Below, in pieces: positions 63,749-64,000 of a stretch of DNA of 64,000 nucleotides. A model generated the notes under the pieces. It saw only the letters and a program-made list of their open reading frames with translations. It had not been told where the DNA came from and made no database searches. The translations under genes were made by a program, and so were the position numbers. Source of the stretch: Heloderma charlesbogerti (Eukaryota > Chordata > Lepidosauria > Squamata > Helodermatidae); the NCBI GenBank assembly GCA_026122225.1, contig JANEZZ010002679.1, positions 186,001 through 250,000 on the forward strand. The letters are read 5' to 3'. Within the stretch, counting starts at the first letter, position 1. Each line of letters starts with the position of its first letter.

Positions 63749-64000
63749 CAAGTTACCAGCTGACAGGCCTTCCCAAGATGCCCATGCAGGATCCAGGTGG
63801 AACATATTCATCAAATTAGCTAACAGATTGTACTGTGTACATGCTGACAAGCAGCTCCACATCCATCTGTTTTTTTTCCAGGAGTCACTTTAGCAGCTAT
63901 GGGCAGAGGTGCAAGCGTCAGTGCTTCAAACAAAATTTGGCCAAGCTGACTGCCTGTTATTTCCCAGACCAGCTGTCAGAAACAACTTCACCCGTTAAAG
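63749..64000. other. Unassigned edge sequence
   Basis: No feature recognised before the window end. Confidence 0.4.

Overview
This window looks like intergenic or deep intronic DNA from a squamate reptile (lizard or snake). The assignment rests on its repeats: two Sauria-type SINEs with ACCTTT tails, several RTE/Bov-B LINEs, at least three CR1 lineages, L1 relics, a Tc1 element, and many hAT-like and PIF/Harbinger-like non-autonomous DNA transposons. I found no convincing host gene exon. Every long open frame with recognisable protein character belongs to a transposable element.

Layout. 1-1.8 kb: reverse-strand CR1 with an open ORF1 carrying an SGNH/GDSL esterase domain, and an ORF2 endonuclease with one in-frame stop. 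2-16 kb: mostly unassigned AT-rich DNA with MITE-like inverted-repeat elements, a CR1 3' tail and a forward Sauria SINE. 16-20 kb: a tRNA-Ala-derived SINE and a whole Tc1 element (TA duplications, about 220 bp inverted ends, frameshifted DD34E transposase). 21-22 kb: classic CR1 tail. 23.3-28.0 kb: an ORF1-only L1 relic with an exact 18 bp target duplication, itself holding a CR1 tail and a nearly full-length Bov-B. 29-32 kb: a hAT-type MITE with 8 bp duplication and other foldback elements.

32.2-34.1 kb is the most unusual part. A PIF/Harbinger-type palindromic MITE (TTA duplication) was split by a 1.8 kb hAT-like element, which was in turn split by a second copy of the same family. Both hAT-like copies are filled with alternating palindromes: ten copies of an AT-centred hairpin around GATAGGCTACGTAAATATTT, separated by GC-rich hairpins that begin ACGCAAATGGCGGC. 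One 260 bp stretch is a nearly perfect palindrome.

34.5-48 kb: a 5S-rRNA-derived repeat, a long foldback element, a broken CR1, fragments of two RTE lineages, a hAT-like element carrying LINE debris, a long forward CR1, an internally deleted Bov-B and a reverse Bov-B with a 14 bp target duplication. 48-64 kb: more MITEs (two with TAA duplications), a reverse Sauria SINE with a 13 bp duplication, tRNA-type SINEs, head-to-head CR1 tails and unassigned DNA.

How the parts relate: the autonomous LINEs (CR1, Bov-B, L1) are probable drivers of the SINEs. Sauria SINEs share a GAGTCGGACA-type 3' segment with Bov-B, and the tRNA-Ala SINE has a CR1-like repeated tail. Apart from the frameshifted Tc1 gene, no transposase gene was found for the DNA elements, so the hAT-like and Harbinger-like copies must have been mobilised from elsewhere. 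All alignments were done by eye. Family names and boundaries without a stated target duplication are approximate.
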